A stretch of DNA of 64,000 nt, taken from positions 14,966,501 to 15,030,500 of the forward strand of contig NC_044018.1 in assembly GCF_900496995.4 (NCBI RefSeq), read 5' to 3'. This document shows, one piece after another, positions 54,401 to 64,000 of this stretch. Both the position numbers and the translations under genes were made by a program. Each line of letters opens with the position of its first letter. Positions within the stretch are counted from its first letter, which is position 1. The stretch comes from Aquila chrysaetos chrysaetos (taxonomy: Eukaryota > Chordata > Aves > Accipitriformes > Accipitridae). The notes beneath the pieces are model-generated. The model did no database searches. It was given only the letters and a program-made list of their open reading frames with translations, and had not been told where the DNA came from.

Positions 54401-57400
54401 ACAAAAACATGGTGCTAATAACTCCTGGTAGCAGCCAATATCAAACACCTGCAGAAATAATGACAGTAAAGCCAGGGTTAGCGACATGAAGGACAGTGAA
54501 GTTATGGTACATCTAATTCTGTTAACAGAACCATCTCTAAGTACAATTTATGCTGCTGTTGAAGCTGCACCGATGTAAACAGGATGTCACAAGCTCAAGG
54601 CACTGAGGACAAGACAAAACAGACTACACAACAGCAGCCAGAAGATACGAGTAACCTTGACAGGAAAGGCTAGTCTTCAAAACTTGTAGCAAGAATAGTT
54701 TCATTAGCTAATAGCTCATCAGATTGAGAACGTAATCTGAATTAAACTGTGAAGACCAGCGACGTATAAGGGCAGTACTCAGGAAATGTGTTTATCTTCT
54801 ATTTTCCATCCAAATAAACTCATAGAGAATACAGCCAGTAGCTTTGTATTGAGAGAAGCCGTCATATTAAATGCACCCTGATACACATGCCTCTCTCTCT
54901 TGATTTTATTAACCCATTAAAGCCTTAAGGATTTTCAGGTTTAGAATATCATCTATTGCTATTCATATTTACTTCCTGCCTTTCTTTCATCTCCGACAAA
55001 CAGCAAAGTCACTTTCACTTTCAAAGTCTCAGTTTTACAATGGCTGTTTATAAGATCAGAAGGACAACCCGGGAAATAGCCCTGCCTGTTGGAGTGCAGA
55101 CAAACATCCTTCAAAAGGCAAAGACAAAACCACCCTGAACTCTCTGCATTTCAATTAAGTGCTCCACTAAAAGCAAAGTGTCCCTTTACTAGTAAGTATG
55201 TTATCACTGATCTTATGAATGAGCTGTAAGAATTAAAGACGGCTGCTGGGAAACCCAAATATAAAAAGTTACTATAATCTAGTGATGACGAATGATTCAG
55301 TATTTGAGTCAATTGAGAAATGCCCGCATTACAAGAAAAAATAAAGACTTCATTGAGAATAACAGAAGTCAGTGTGCTAAAAGAGAATATGAGCAAAGTA
55401 TTCATAGGAGTGATTTTTATTCTTAATTATACCTGCTCCAGAGGTACTACAAAGCAAGGGATTAGCATTTCCACCAGCATAAAGATTCGATTAATATGTA
55501 ACTTACTCTTGGGTGTTTTGTTACTTTGGTAAAAAGAATTTAAGGTAGTCACGTGTCATTCTAACTGAACATAAAAATGAAGAACTGGTATAGGTCTCTA
55601 CCCAACTGGTTTAAACTGCAATTGTTTTTCTTCTTTTTCTATTCTAGTATTTGTATTCCAATAGCGGGTATCTGTATCCTCTCCAAGAAGCAAATCTCCC
55701 TGCTTTCTTTGAACCTTTAAAAAGCTTTCAAAACTGAGTGAGAGAGATACCATTCGATCAAAATTTTACCTGAGGCTTCAAAACCCGAGTCATTTAACGC
55801 TACAGAGCACAATCCTAACAAATTCCTTCCGCAGGAAAGGACCCAAACCCCAAGAAACTGGGACACCCCCTCCTCGCACACCTCTTTCTCACCCCACCCC
55901 GTACCTGTGCTGCTATACTCCGGCACAGGCAAAACCAACCTTAAAGGCAGACTGCCAAACAGATCCAACACATTTTACGGGGGGGGGGGGGGGGGGCGGG
56001 TAGATTAGCACTGAGGCATTTTGGCGACAGGGTGCACCAGGGAAGCAGAACTGGGGTGGGGAGGGAGTGTTGCTAAAATCCCTGGTGTGTAATTCATTCC
56101 GGAGGAGAATTCATTGACATTTGGATCTCAAAACTCCTAACTACTGCATTGTAAGTGTATGGCTCTTGTATAAGCGGCTGCTATAAAATAAAATTTAAGC
56201 AGGAACGTTCACGCAGCTCAAACCCTGATGTGAAAAAAAAGCCTTTCCAGAATTCTCTCCTAACCAGATTATCCTGATATAAATTAGTTACATTTTGTGG
56301 TTCTCAGACTACATTAAGTAAGTAGGTCTGGATATGTACCAGTACTACATTTGAAAGGGGGGAGATGGGAAGCTATCATACTGCTACAGTCTAGCATACC
56401 TTTTATAAAGGGCTTCTTTGTATCACAGCTTTTAAGATCCCTGGCCTCAATTCAGCAAATGTCCAATAAGCTGCAGTTTGATTTAGTTCTTGCTGGGAAT
56501 TGGAAGCGAGAAGTTACCATTGTTTGGATGCCACAGAGCCTTGAAGCAAATAACGGCATCTGTACAGTCAGTGGGTGCAGCCAAATGAATCTTGAGAATC
56601 ATCAGTATGTGTCTGTTATCCAAACCAATGTTTCTGCAAGCAATCTCTAAGAGCATCTTCAATAAGATACCAGATAGCAGGTCTCTTAGCCGGAAGGCTA
56701 CTTGACAAATAGTAGTCACGATACTGCAGGCATTTTAAAGCCCGCATTAAATTAAGCCGAGTTCAGGACTGACAACTGCATATTCACAAACTAGCAATTC
56801 AGGCTGAGATCGTATTTTTGGAGCACAGCTAGTAGTGCCTCGCACATATGGAAAAACTGATACTATTCAAATGTCAGGATCGGCTCAAAAACATACAGCT
56901 TAAAGGGAAGGAAAAAAAATAAAGTCCACCCTTTGTGAGCTGCAGTTACGCTGTTCATACTGTTATCAAAACAGTGCCTTAATCCTGCAAACCAAACAGG
57001 AAACAAAGAAGAGCATAGCCCCCGCGTTACCACTTGCTATGCAAGTTCACCTATAATTTCAGGCAGAGCAGCAGCTTTGTGGGCTCTGTTTATTTCATGA
57101 AAAGATGCCAATGTCCTAGAGTGCTGTACTACTGTACTACTGCACCGAGCAGGGCTTTCATTCTAGAAATTCTCATGTTCTGTTTCAGTTTAGCAACAAA
57201 GCATTCAGTTCAGCATGCGATATTAGTCCTTTGCAGTGTCACGGGCCCTTTTTTCCCCCTAAATAATCACACAAAGTCCTAGCTTGCCTTAACATCAGGT
57301 TTTATAACTCGATCAGTAAGCATATTTAAATTGCCCTCTGAACTCCAATCTTTACAAATAGCGAACAGAAGCAATTATTTTCACTTCCCTGCTACAGGCT

Positions 57401-58734
57401 AGTTCGTAACTTCTTATGATTCAAGTATGAGAAAGTATGAAACAGTCGGTAATACCACCATTAATCCCCAAAACACAAATAAGCCGTAATACGTCTACTT
57501 TTCCGTTTCGCAGCTAGTTTGACACCAGAAATTTGCCCAAGACGGCCAAATGGCACAACTCCATATTTTGGGAACAATACAAACACTGCAGCGTGCGTTG
57601 CGAGGTTGCAATTTGCTACGTAGTTATAAAAACTATTACTGGGTACTGCCTCAGTTTGCCGGGCATAAGTCTGGCTCACTACAGACAATGAGAATCGCAA
57701 TTTAGGAACAAAGGAAAATACTCCCTCAGCCCGAAAAGAGGAAAACATCGCTCCACAGATGTGCACGCACGGGGGTTTCTTTTTCCCACAGCTCACCTTT
57801 GAATAGTAGGAGCAAATTGGGAGGAGGCAGAGAAAAGCAGGCAGGCTACGAGGAGTGGGATAGCTATTTTGTCTGCTCTTCTAAAAACCGTAGGTGTGCA
57901 GGTTTTATTCTTGCTCGGTTGTGCAATGGGGGAGGATGCTGTTTGCAAACAACCTCCACGGTGAGGGAGCTCAGGCTGCTTAATTCGACGTGGATTTTTT
58001 TTAAATCACTTCTAAGACAAAGCTGCTGGCAATCTCCCCCCGCCCCGCTTCTCCATCCTCTTCGGTACCCCAACTCACAGAACAAGGGACAGGAAAAATC
58101 GAGGAAGCCAGCAGGTCCCAACACCTTAAAATTAGCTGGGGATTCCCTACTCCATTTTGAAAAGTGAGAGTGGGGAAGACGAGGCTTTCTCCTGATCTGA
58201 ACTCACGTTAAGACCTACTTAAAGGACGGCTCTTTCCAGAACAATATCCTCCGGGGAAAAGGCAGAACTGGCTCCGGGCCACCGCTATAACGTGGCCATT
58301 GTCTGGAGAGAGGGAAAAGTTACAGGATGCGCCTTTAACGCTGTCTCCCTGCCTTTTGTTTCTCAACTGTTTAATAATTGAGCTCGGCCCTCCTGCAAGA
58401 CACGGGAAACCAACACGCGACAGCAGGCTAACCCGGGGGGAGAACAAGGAGGAGAGGTATTACCTTGCAAACCAGCTCCTCGCCACTGTGCAGATGTACG
58501 GCTCGGAAAACGTGGTCTCCCTCGAGAGGCTCCAACAATAAGTATTTCCCGATGCAAGAAACGCAATGCGACAAGTTCGGGGTCTCCGGCGGGCTCGGGC
58601 GACCCTAGATTCGGGCTAAAACTCTGGCTTGGCTCGATGGACCGTATGGACGAGAGCTCCTCGAAATCCTGGGTTTTATTCCGCGGTCTCCCATATCGTG
58701 CTATCGTGATAGGGGTTGACCTTTGTATGTTCAT
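40507..58734 (-). CDS. TRIB2: Tribbles pseudokinase 2 (three coding exons, joined)
   Basis: The coding exons are 58464-58734, 54156-54448 and 40507-40975, read on the minus strand. Discounting one extra base in exon 1 they give 343 residues, the usual TRIB2 length. Visible in order: a Ser/Pro-rich N-terminus (1-60); a pseudokinase domain (about 61-308) with the beta-3 lysine in VCK (K90), the catalytic-loop motif LRDLKLRK (173-180), SLE (195-197) in place of the metal-binding DFG, and SPEIL in the activation segment; then the C-tail with ILDHPWF (302-308, MEK1-binding type) and DQLVPD (327-332, COP1-binding type). In this family the protein is a scaffold that brings substrates such as C/EBP-alpha to the COP1 ubiquitin ligase and modulates MAPK and AKT/FOXO signalling; it is not a normal kinase. 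Identity rests on near-complete agreement with vertebrate TRIB2 as I know it. TRIB1 and TRIB3 fit much less well. Confidence 0.96.
43215..43238 (+). repeat. AC dinucleotide microsatellite (12 units)
   Basis: A pure AC run in TRIB2 intron 2. Confidence 0.95.
43860..44280. promoter_or_regulatory. CpG cluster inside TRIB2 intron 2
   Basis: About 20 CpG dinucleotides fall in the first 145 bases (43861-44005), with GGCGCGGGTACGG and GAGCGCGTAGCGCC, followed by more moderate GC-rich DNA. The surrounding intron is AT-rich and CpG-poor, so this is a small orphan CpG island. It may be an alternative promoter, an enhancer or an antisense start. The overlapping frames of up to 181 codons are composition artefacts. 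Confidence 0.45.
51404..51432 (+). repeat. Homopolymer A run (29)
   Basis: A pure A run in TRIB2 intron 2. No recognisable retrocopy body lies to its left. Confidence 0.95.
53465..53507 (+). repeat. TAA microsatellite joined to an A run
   Basis: About six TAA/ATA units pass into 26 A. It sits in TRIB2 intron 2. Confidence 0.93.
54156..54448 (-). CDS. TRIB2: TRIB2 coding exon 2
   Basis: This exon encodes residues 91-188, running from [10 protein letters not shown] through [11 protein letters not shown] to KDEER. It is the middle of the pseudokinase domain, including the helix C region, the hinge-side strand ([15 protein letters not shown]) and the degenerate catalytic loop. It is 293 bases long with a TTATTTCTGCAG acceptor and an AG/GTAAGA donor. 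The donor splits the codon of Arg188, which is completed by the G that opens exon 3. Sequence is open throughout with no lesion. The amino-acid differences from mammalian TRIB2 that I can recall are scattered and conservative, as expected for a functional orthologue. Confidence 0.96.
54449..58463 (-). other. TRIB2: TRIB2 intron 1 (about 4.0 kb)
   Basis: The intron is bounded by AAG/GTAATA at exon 1 and TTTCTGCAG/GTG at exon 2. It contains an 18-base G run (55979-55996). GC content rises toward exon 1 as it approaches the CpG island. I see no gene in it. Confidence 0.9.
55979..55996 (+). repeat. Homopolymer G run (18)
   Basis: Eighteen G, then C and GGG, in TRIB2 intron 1. It can fold as a G-quadruplex and is a likely site of miscounted bases. 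Confidence 0.92.
58464..58734 (-). CDS. TRIB2: TRIB2 coding exon 1 with an apparent 1-bp frameshift
   Basis: The exon begins at the ATG giving [15 protein letters not shown], the family N-terminus, and ends ...ELVCK before a GTAATA donor. It is 271 bases long, whereas the family pattern needs 270 (90 codons). The reading frame is normal to about residue 46 (SPNLGSP). The expected continuation ([20 protein letters not shown]) is present but one frame over. The simplest explanation is an extra C on the + strand around 58596 (in gggctcgggcgacc). If real, the altered frame would hit TGA as its third codon boundary into exon 2, giving about 92 residues and probable nonsense-mediated decay. Everything else in the gene looks intact and constrained, so an assembly or sequencing error in GC-rich DNA is quite possible. 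No upstream ATG is seen on this strand for about 500 bases before the start codon. Confidence 0.93.
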
Positions 58735-59961
58735 GAGTATGGAGAAGACCAGCCGAGACGCTGCACCGGAGCCCTGGCGTGGAGCGCGGTCCCTCGCCCG
58801 TCCAGCTGCGGCTGCCTTTGTGTGGCGGGGGGGGCGGGAGCGCGGCGGCGGCGGGCGACCAGCCTCAGCGCCGCGTCCTGGGCACAGGGAGAGAGCGCTC
58901 AGCCCGCGGCCCTTTGTTCCCGCCGGCGGCCGGGCGCGGAGCGGAGCGGCGCGGAACAGCGCGGCGGCGGCGGCGGCAGCGGGGGGGGGCGGCGGCGGCC
59001 GGTGCCTGGGGGGGGGGCGGGGCGGCGGCGGCGGCGCGGAGCGGCGCGGCCGGGCCTCGGCGGCCGCCGCTCCCGCGGGGCGCGCAGGGCGGGCGAAAAC
59101 AAAAGGTTAGGTAACGCGCTGCGCGCAGCGGGGATCGTCCTTTCTCTCTCCTACGGCGAGGCAGAGCCGCGCTGCCGCCGCCGGGCTGTAGATGGCGTGT
59201 GAGCCTCGCCGCTGGCGCCCCGGGCGCTCCGAAAATGCCCCGCGAAATAGCGAGGGAGCATTTAACTTGGAGCGGGCAGCGGCCGGGCCGACAAAAGAGG
59301 GCTCGGCTCGGCGGGAGGCTCGGCAGAGCCGCCCCGGCGGCGGCGGCGGCGGCAGCCGCAGCCGCGCAGGCACGGGGAACGGCGGCGGAACGCGGGGCAG
59401 CGCGCACCGCACCGCACCGCTCCGCGCCGGCGAAAAGAAACGCGCTGTCGTTGTCGTGGCCGCCTCGACAGAACAAAAAGTGCAACCACGGGCGAGGGAA
59501 GAGGAACGCTCGCACGCTTCCACTGCGCAGCGGGATTTTTGTTTGCGGGCTCGTTGCCTTCGCGGCGGTTTTAGTGTAGTTCACGCACAAAGAAAAGAAA
59601 AACCAGCACGGCGAGAAGGGGGCTGACTTCTTGCTGCAGGGGCTGGAAGGGCAATAAGCGAAAGGCCGGGGGTGCGGAATGAATTGGAATCGTTTAAAAA
59701 AAAAAAATTGCAGGGAGCAGATTTTGCTGCTTCAGTCTTTTTTTTTTTTTTTTTTTTTTCCTTTTTTCCCCCCTTGGGGGTAGGACAAGGGGGAGGAAAG
59801 GGATGGCCGCGCCGCTCCCCTTCAGCAAGGCATCGTCTCCCCCCGGCGTATTAATAGCTACTTACGTGGCGGGGACGCTGGCTGCCTCCGTGCCTCGCTG
59901 CCGGCCGCCGCACGCCCGCACGGTGCCCAGCGCGCAGGCTGACTGCCCCGCCGCCGCCGCC

Positions 59962-60078
59962 CGCCCCGGCCCGGCCCGGCCCGGCCCGGCCCGCCCCGCC
60001 GCCCACCGCGCCGCGCCCCGCCCCGCCGCCCGCCCCGCCCCCCCCGGCCCCCCCCGCCCCGCCGCCGCCGCCGCCGCC
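59962..60078 (+). repeat. C-rich low-complexity tract with CCGGC and GCC repeats
   Basis: The tract holds consecutive CCGGC pentamers, then long C runs and a run of six GCC triplets at its end. On the TRIB2-sense (minus) strand it is a dense series of G runs and CGG triplets, well suited to G-quadruplex formation. Sequencing across it is error-prone. Confidence 0.8.
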
Positions 60079-60088
60079 AGCCGCGCAC

Positions 60089-60096
60089 GGGGTAAA
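60089..60096 (+). promoter_or_regulatory. Forkhead-type motif in the CpG island
   Basis: GTAAACAA matches the forkhead core (RYAAAYA) and stands out in a C/G-only context. It is immediately followed by AAG/GTGAGC, a consensus-like splice donor on the + strand. TRIB2 is known to restrain FOXO3, so feedback is conceivable, but that is inference. Confidence 0.25.
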
Positions 60097-60180
60097 CAAG
60101 GTGAGCCGTCCTTCCGCAGCCCCGCCGGGCTGCACCGGGGGGGGGCTCTGGGGGCGGCCCGCCGAGCCGGGGGCTCCTTG

Positions 60181-60210
60181 CACCAGTGGGCACCAGTATG
60201 CACCAGTGGG
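60181..60210 (+). repeat. 10-bp tandem repeat, three copies
   Basis: CACCAGTGGG, CACCAGTATG and CACCAGTGGG lie head to tail at the distal side of the CpG island. The function is unknown; it could be a local duplication of a binding site. Confidence 0.7.
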
Positions 60211-60440
60211 ATGCCGACCGCGGCTTCCCCGCCCCGCCCCCGTCGCCCGAGCTCCGGCAGGTCCAGCCTCTCGGGGGGATTGATTGCCCTTGGGGTTGGG
60301 GGCGAGGTGTTAACTGATTCATTTCAATAGAATAGCAAATTAATAAATAACAACAACACCAATAATGGCATAAGCGCCCCTAAAAGAGGAGCCCGGCCCC
60401 ACGGCCCGGGCGCGGACGCCGGGTGCGTTATTAATTATTA

Positions 60441-63400
60441 CACGGGCTGGCGCCGGAGCTCAAGGCGGGCGTGCTTTTTTTTCTCAATGAAGAAATCGGG
60501 TTTTTTCCGGGCAGCGTGGGTCTCCGCGTACTTACGGGAGCAAAAGCGGTTGCTTCCCGGTGCAGTCGGGTGGGAGGAGTTCTCCCGGCTCCGGGCTTGT
60601 CTTAATCCGTCCCAAAATTAAGACAAGGCGGGGGGGGGGGGAGCAGAGGGAAAACGTAAACCCTTTCGCCCTGCACAGAGAAAGCCATGAATGAGGTTGG
60701 TCTGTCCCCGCCCAGCACCACTGCGGTCTGCTAGGTTTTTTCATCCGCTGCCCTTTTATTGTTTAAATAACAGGAGTTTGGATATATATTAAAGTTTGAT
60801 GAGCGGCTCCCTGAACTCCTAACGAGCCTGGCATTTACTCCCTAGTTTTTGTCTGGGTGTTGGTTGTGAATCCCTTTAACTGTGAAAATAAAACCACCCC
60901 CCCGCAAAAAAACCCCCCCCCCCCCAAAAAAAAAACCCAACAAAACCCCCAAACCAACCAGAAAACAACAACAGTGAGAAGAGAACGGGGCGGGGGGGGG
61001 AGCAGGGCTCTGTCCCGGAGCTGCAGCCTTTGCAGGGCGATGCCAAGGGACCGGCCGTGTCCTGGCTCCCCTTTTGCCACATCAGCACAGGGGACGGTCA
61101 GAATTGGAGAAGGGTTGTTTTGGGGTGAGGACCTATGGGTTTGGGTGATGCTTGTTTTCAAGGGGTAGGGAGAAATGAGCATTCTAATAATGAAATCACC
61201 CTGATAGAGAAGGCTGTCCTGGAGGTGCCAGCTTTGGGGTAGAGAGAAATACCTCTGAACGGGGCTCCAAAGAGGCTGTAGGGATTCTTCCATCAGGGGC
61301 TTGTCTCGACAGGGGAGCCTTCAGAAATGGCCGTGGTGAGGGGTAGCCGTCCCTCCACAGCATTGCACCTGCCTCATCTCTTGTCCTCCACACTAAATGC
61401 TGTACATGCCCTGTTATGCAGTTATAAGATAAATACCGCTGAGAAAGGATTGTCATGCTCTTAAGTTTGGCGTGGAGAAGATGAGCCTCTGGCAACAGCG
61501 GGGATTTGACCCTGTGAATAACCCCTGGGTAGTGGGGAAGGACACAGAACCAGTGATCTGCAACGACCTGTAGGATGACCTCAGACCCGGTCTTTGCTAT
61601 TTGCTGAAAAATGAAAAGGTGTTTTCCTCCCATCCCTCACTTATTCCCATCACCTCTGAATATTCTGTAACTTTTCAATACCATTTTTAGAAATGGGATG
61701 AGCAGTGCCGGATACTGAATCATTGCAAATAAGGACAAGCCATGAAGTTATGCAATACATTCTCCAGTCTCACATCCTGTGATCCAAATCAAACATTCTT
61801 TTCTTAGTAGATGGCTTTTTACACAATTTCTCCCTTCCTCTCCCCCTACATACTCCTTCTGATTATGACAAAGCATGAGAGACCTAGGCTCTTGCATCAA
61901 CCTTTGTTCTCTAGACCAATGTTTTCTGTTTAACTTTCTTAGTTACCCGGCATCAGCTGGAGCCACAGTCCCTAGCAACTCTGGAAAGGCTACCCAGAGC
62001 CTGCAAGCCCAGCAGGAGGAAGGAGTGAAAGGAGAAAGGGGTGAAAAAACTAGTCCATCCTAAGCCTCTAGTTGGAAACTCCTGATTTTTAATAGAAACT
62101 GAAGAAGTGATTCAGGGTGGAATGGGATACACTTGCCATAAATATGCAAGTTTGGAAGGAAGAGGTTATAAATTTTGGTTTCTGGATTTAATTCTACTAC
62201 CATAAGAGGCATGGAAGGATACATGTAGTGGGAATGACACAGTTATCTATCCATGGGATGAATTTTGCTCTTCCAGTGTATTTGAATGATCTTACTTTCC
62301 TTTTCTATGGCATCTTTCCCCAAACCTAACACTTTGTAAACATTGCTTCTGCTCTCAGATACGTGGATGAAAATATTACCATTTTAGTCCAATGTTAAAG
62401 GAATAAGCTCCAAATGAGCAAATCTTTATTTGCCTCATAGAGATATTAGGTGTACAAAATCCTGTGCCTGTTTTTATTGATCTAAGTCTACGTCAGTCAG
62501 TTGGAATTGTAGAGCAACGTCAGCCCATAACATGTGACGTGAAAAGGAATCAGGTCCTAAAGGTCAGATCAAAGTCTGAAGACCAAGTCAGCAGTGAAGT
62601 TTTGTCTAACTGCTGCCTGGCTTGCATAGCTGTGGTGCTTACATAGGAGGCATTAACCAAATGAGAGAGAGATGCTTGACTTGAAACATATTGGCCAGAA
62701 TATCTGGGCTGAAGGGATGCCGTTGGCTGGTCCAAACCTAAATGTCATGTTCACAGTACTTGGAGACTCTTGTCTGAAATAAACTGTTGGTAGTGGCAAA
62801 TATAATTTCACTATATTTTCTCATTCAATTGAATGAGAGAATTTTTCTGAATATAAAACAGTTACTGAATCACTGGTACGAAAGAAGTAGCCAGCAGAAT
62901 GGCATATGACAAAACTGTCACGAGCTCCCCATGACCTTGCTGAAGATACTGATACATGTCAGAACGAAGGTTGCCTTCTTTCCCCCAAGTGAGCTGGGGA
63001 AGATTCCTTTCAGGACTGTTTACTGACTGACTTTTCATCTCTGGACTTCATTGTGCTGATCTACCTTGTCTGGAAACTGTCACCAAGAGAGACAATCCCA
63101 TTAGAAGTTTCTTTATCTTTTAAATAGACTCTGCAATTATCCACTTCTTTGATGACCGTCTCCATTACTGTAGTGCTGAGTTCCCTCTCTGGAATGGCTC
63201 TTCCTGCAGGAAATGCAGCTGGGGGGGGGGAGGTGGTGGTTAATAAGGAGCCTTATTTTCACTTTTCTATTCTTCAGTGTCCCAGGAGAGTCTATGGAGA
63301 AGGCCTTCCATTTTCATGCTATGGAAAGCATCCACCAAGCTCTCCCCTTTTCTGTATCCAAGGTTTACCTGCAGGTAAACAGCAACAATAGATGTAGAAA

Positions 63401-64000
63401 TTGGAGTTTCCTGTGTCAGGGACTAAGAAAAAAATACTAAGTGAAAAGTGCATTATAAATCTAACCTCGTGCAAAGAAAAGTATCATTTCTGTAACTCTG
63501 ACTTTCAATATGTTTTATCTTTTAGCATCTGCTTTTGCGTATATGGACTCCGTGTGGACAGGAGCCAACCCTCCCCTCCAAGCCAATAGCAGTCTTTCTT
63601 CCATTGATGTCAATGAGCTTAGATCAGAGCACAAGTCTTGTGAGTGATCAAAGACAGTTCTACATAAAAAAGACTTCCTTTTCCAGGTCAGTCTGCTCCT
63701 TGTCCCTTTACAGAAAATATATTATCAGCATACAAACACAAGCCAGAACAAAAAGGATAATCATATTTGAAGTGGTAAAATAAAGACTTTCATTTTATTT
63801 TTTGCTGATTTACAAAGTGCAGGGCTGAGCCTGTTGGGAACATTAAACAACTATTAAGTGTTGAGAACTGTCATATTGAGAAGACAGTCTCATTCCAGCA
63901 AAATTATTCCAAGTAGCTAGCTCAAAATATGCTTGCAAGTACCTCCCCACCAGTTGTCAAGGCTGGATCCCCATGCCAACTTGGATATGTTTTTCTATTT
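60441..64000. other. Non-genic DNA upstream of TRIB2
   Basis: After the CpG island the sequence returns to ordinary composition. There are C/A-rich low-complexity stretches near 60893-60960 and the palindrome at 62819-62838. No exon or transposon is recognised. Confidence 0.7.
62819..62838. repeat. Perfect 20-bp palindrome
   Basis: TCTCATTCAATTGAATGAGA equals its own reverse complement. It lies in upstream non-coding DNA. Confidence 0.9.

Larger units (their letters stand above)
58735..60440 (-). promoter_or_regulatory. TRIB2: CpG island with TRIB2 promoter and 5' UTR
   Basis: This stretch of about 1.7 kb is extremely rich in C, G and CpG, in contrast to the AT-rich flanks. It begins right at the TRIB2 start codon, so it must hold the 5' UTR and core promoter. 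There is no clear TATA box, as is normal for this promoter class. An E2F-like element (TTTTCGCCCGC on the minus strand, near 59088-59100) and a forkhead-type GTAAACAA (60089-60096) are visible. The segment 59940-60080 is nearly pure C/G, with CCGGC units and a GCC run. The transcription start cannot be fixed from sequence. Long open frames here are by-products of composition. Confidence 0.85.

Noticed and set aside
40507..58734. TRIB2 as an old, decayed pseudogene
   Set aside because: All splice sites, exons 2 and 3 and the docking motifs are intact; only one base is out of place in exon 1.
58865..59590. Minus-strand open frame of 241 codons in the CpG island
   Set aside because: Low-complexity Ala/Arg/Pro/Gly composition from C/G-rich DNA; several frames on both strands are open at once. 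It lies in the TRIB2 promoter and 5' UTR zone.
59803..60330. Plus-strand open frame of 175 codons
   Set aside because: The same cause: stop codons are rare in C/G-rich DNA. There is no domain-like sequence.

Overview
This is a window of vertebrate nuclear DNA, almost certainly from a bird. The pointers are a CR1 LINE with the avian 3' end (repeated ATTCTATGA), an LTR that looks like the common avian solo LTR beginning TGTCGTGGTTTAACCCCAG, no mammalian L1 or Alu, and one multi-exon gene whose protein is a close orthologue of TRIB2. Prokaryotic features (operons, Shine-Dalgarno sites, CRISPR arrays) are absent.

The only protein-coding gene I can support is TRIB2 (Tribbles pseudokinase 2) on the minus strand. 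Exon 1 coding sequence is at 58464-58734, exon 2 at 54156-54448 and exon 3 at 40507-40975. All splice sites are canonical, and the model gives the family-typical 343 residues if one extra base in exon 1 is discounted. Intron 1 is about 4.0 kb and intron 2 about 13.2 kb. A long 3' UTR runs down to paired AATAAA signals near 38642-38651. The start codon lies at the edge of a CpG island of about 1.7 kb (58735-60440) that must hold the 5' UTR and promoter. As given, exon 1 carries a one-base insertion (extra C on the + strand near 58596). It would truncate the protein and create a stop at the start of exon 2. This is a sequencing or assembly error, a rare allele or a real lesion, and it is the most important point to check.

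Layout: 1-38.6 kb is AT-rich, gene-poor DNA downstream of TRIB2. It holds a 5'-truncated CR1 (5105-5941), a CR1 3' tail (8209-8263), a likely ancient L3/CR1-like fragment (13322-13510), a solo LTR (23741-24367), a 31-unit GGGAA tract (25231-25385), an AT-rich block (25736-25920), an isolated CpG cluster (27360-27640), and an 18-bp minisatellite (34964-35032) followed by a CRE palindrome (35503-35510). The TRIB2 body occupies 38.6-58.7 kb, with an intronic CpG cluster at 43860-44280. The CpG island covers 58.7-60.4 kb. 60.4-64 kb is upstream DNA with no gene seen.

I found no convincing new multi-gene system. The second-look items are the TRIB2 frameshift, the G-rich repeat structures and several orphan CpG clusters that could be unannotated promoters or enhancers.
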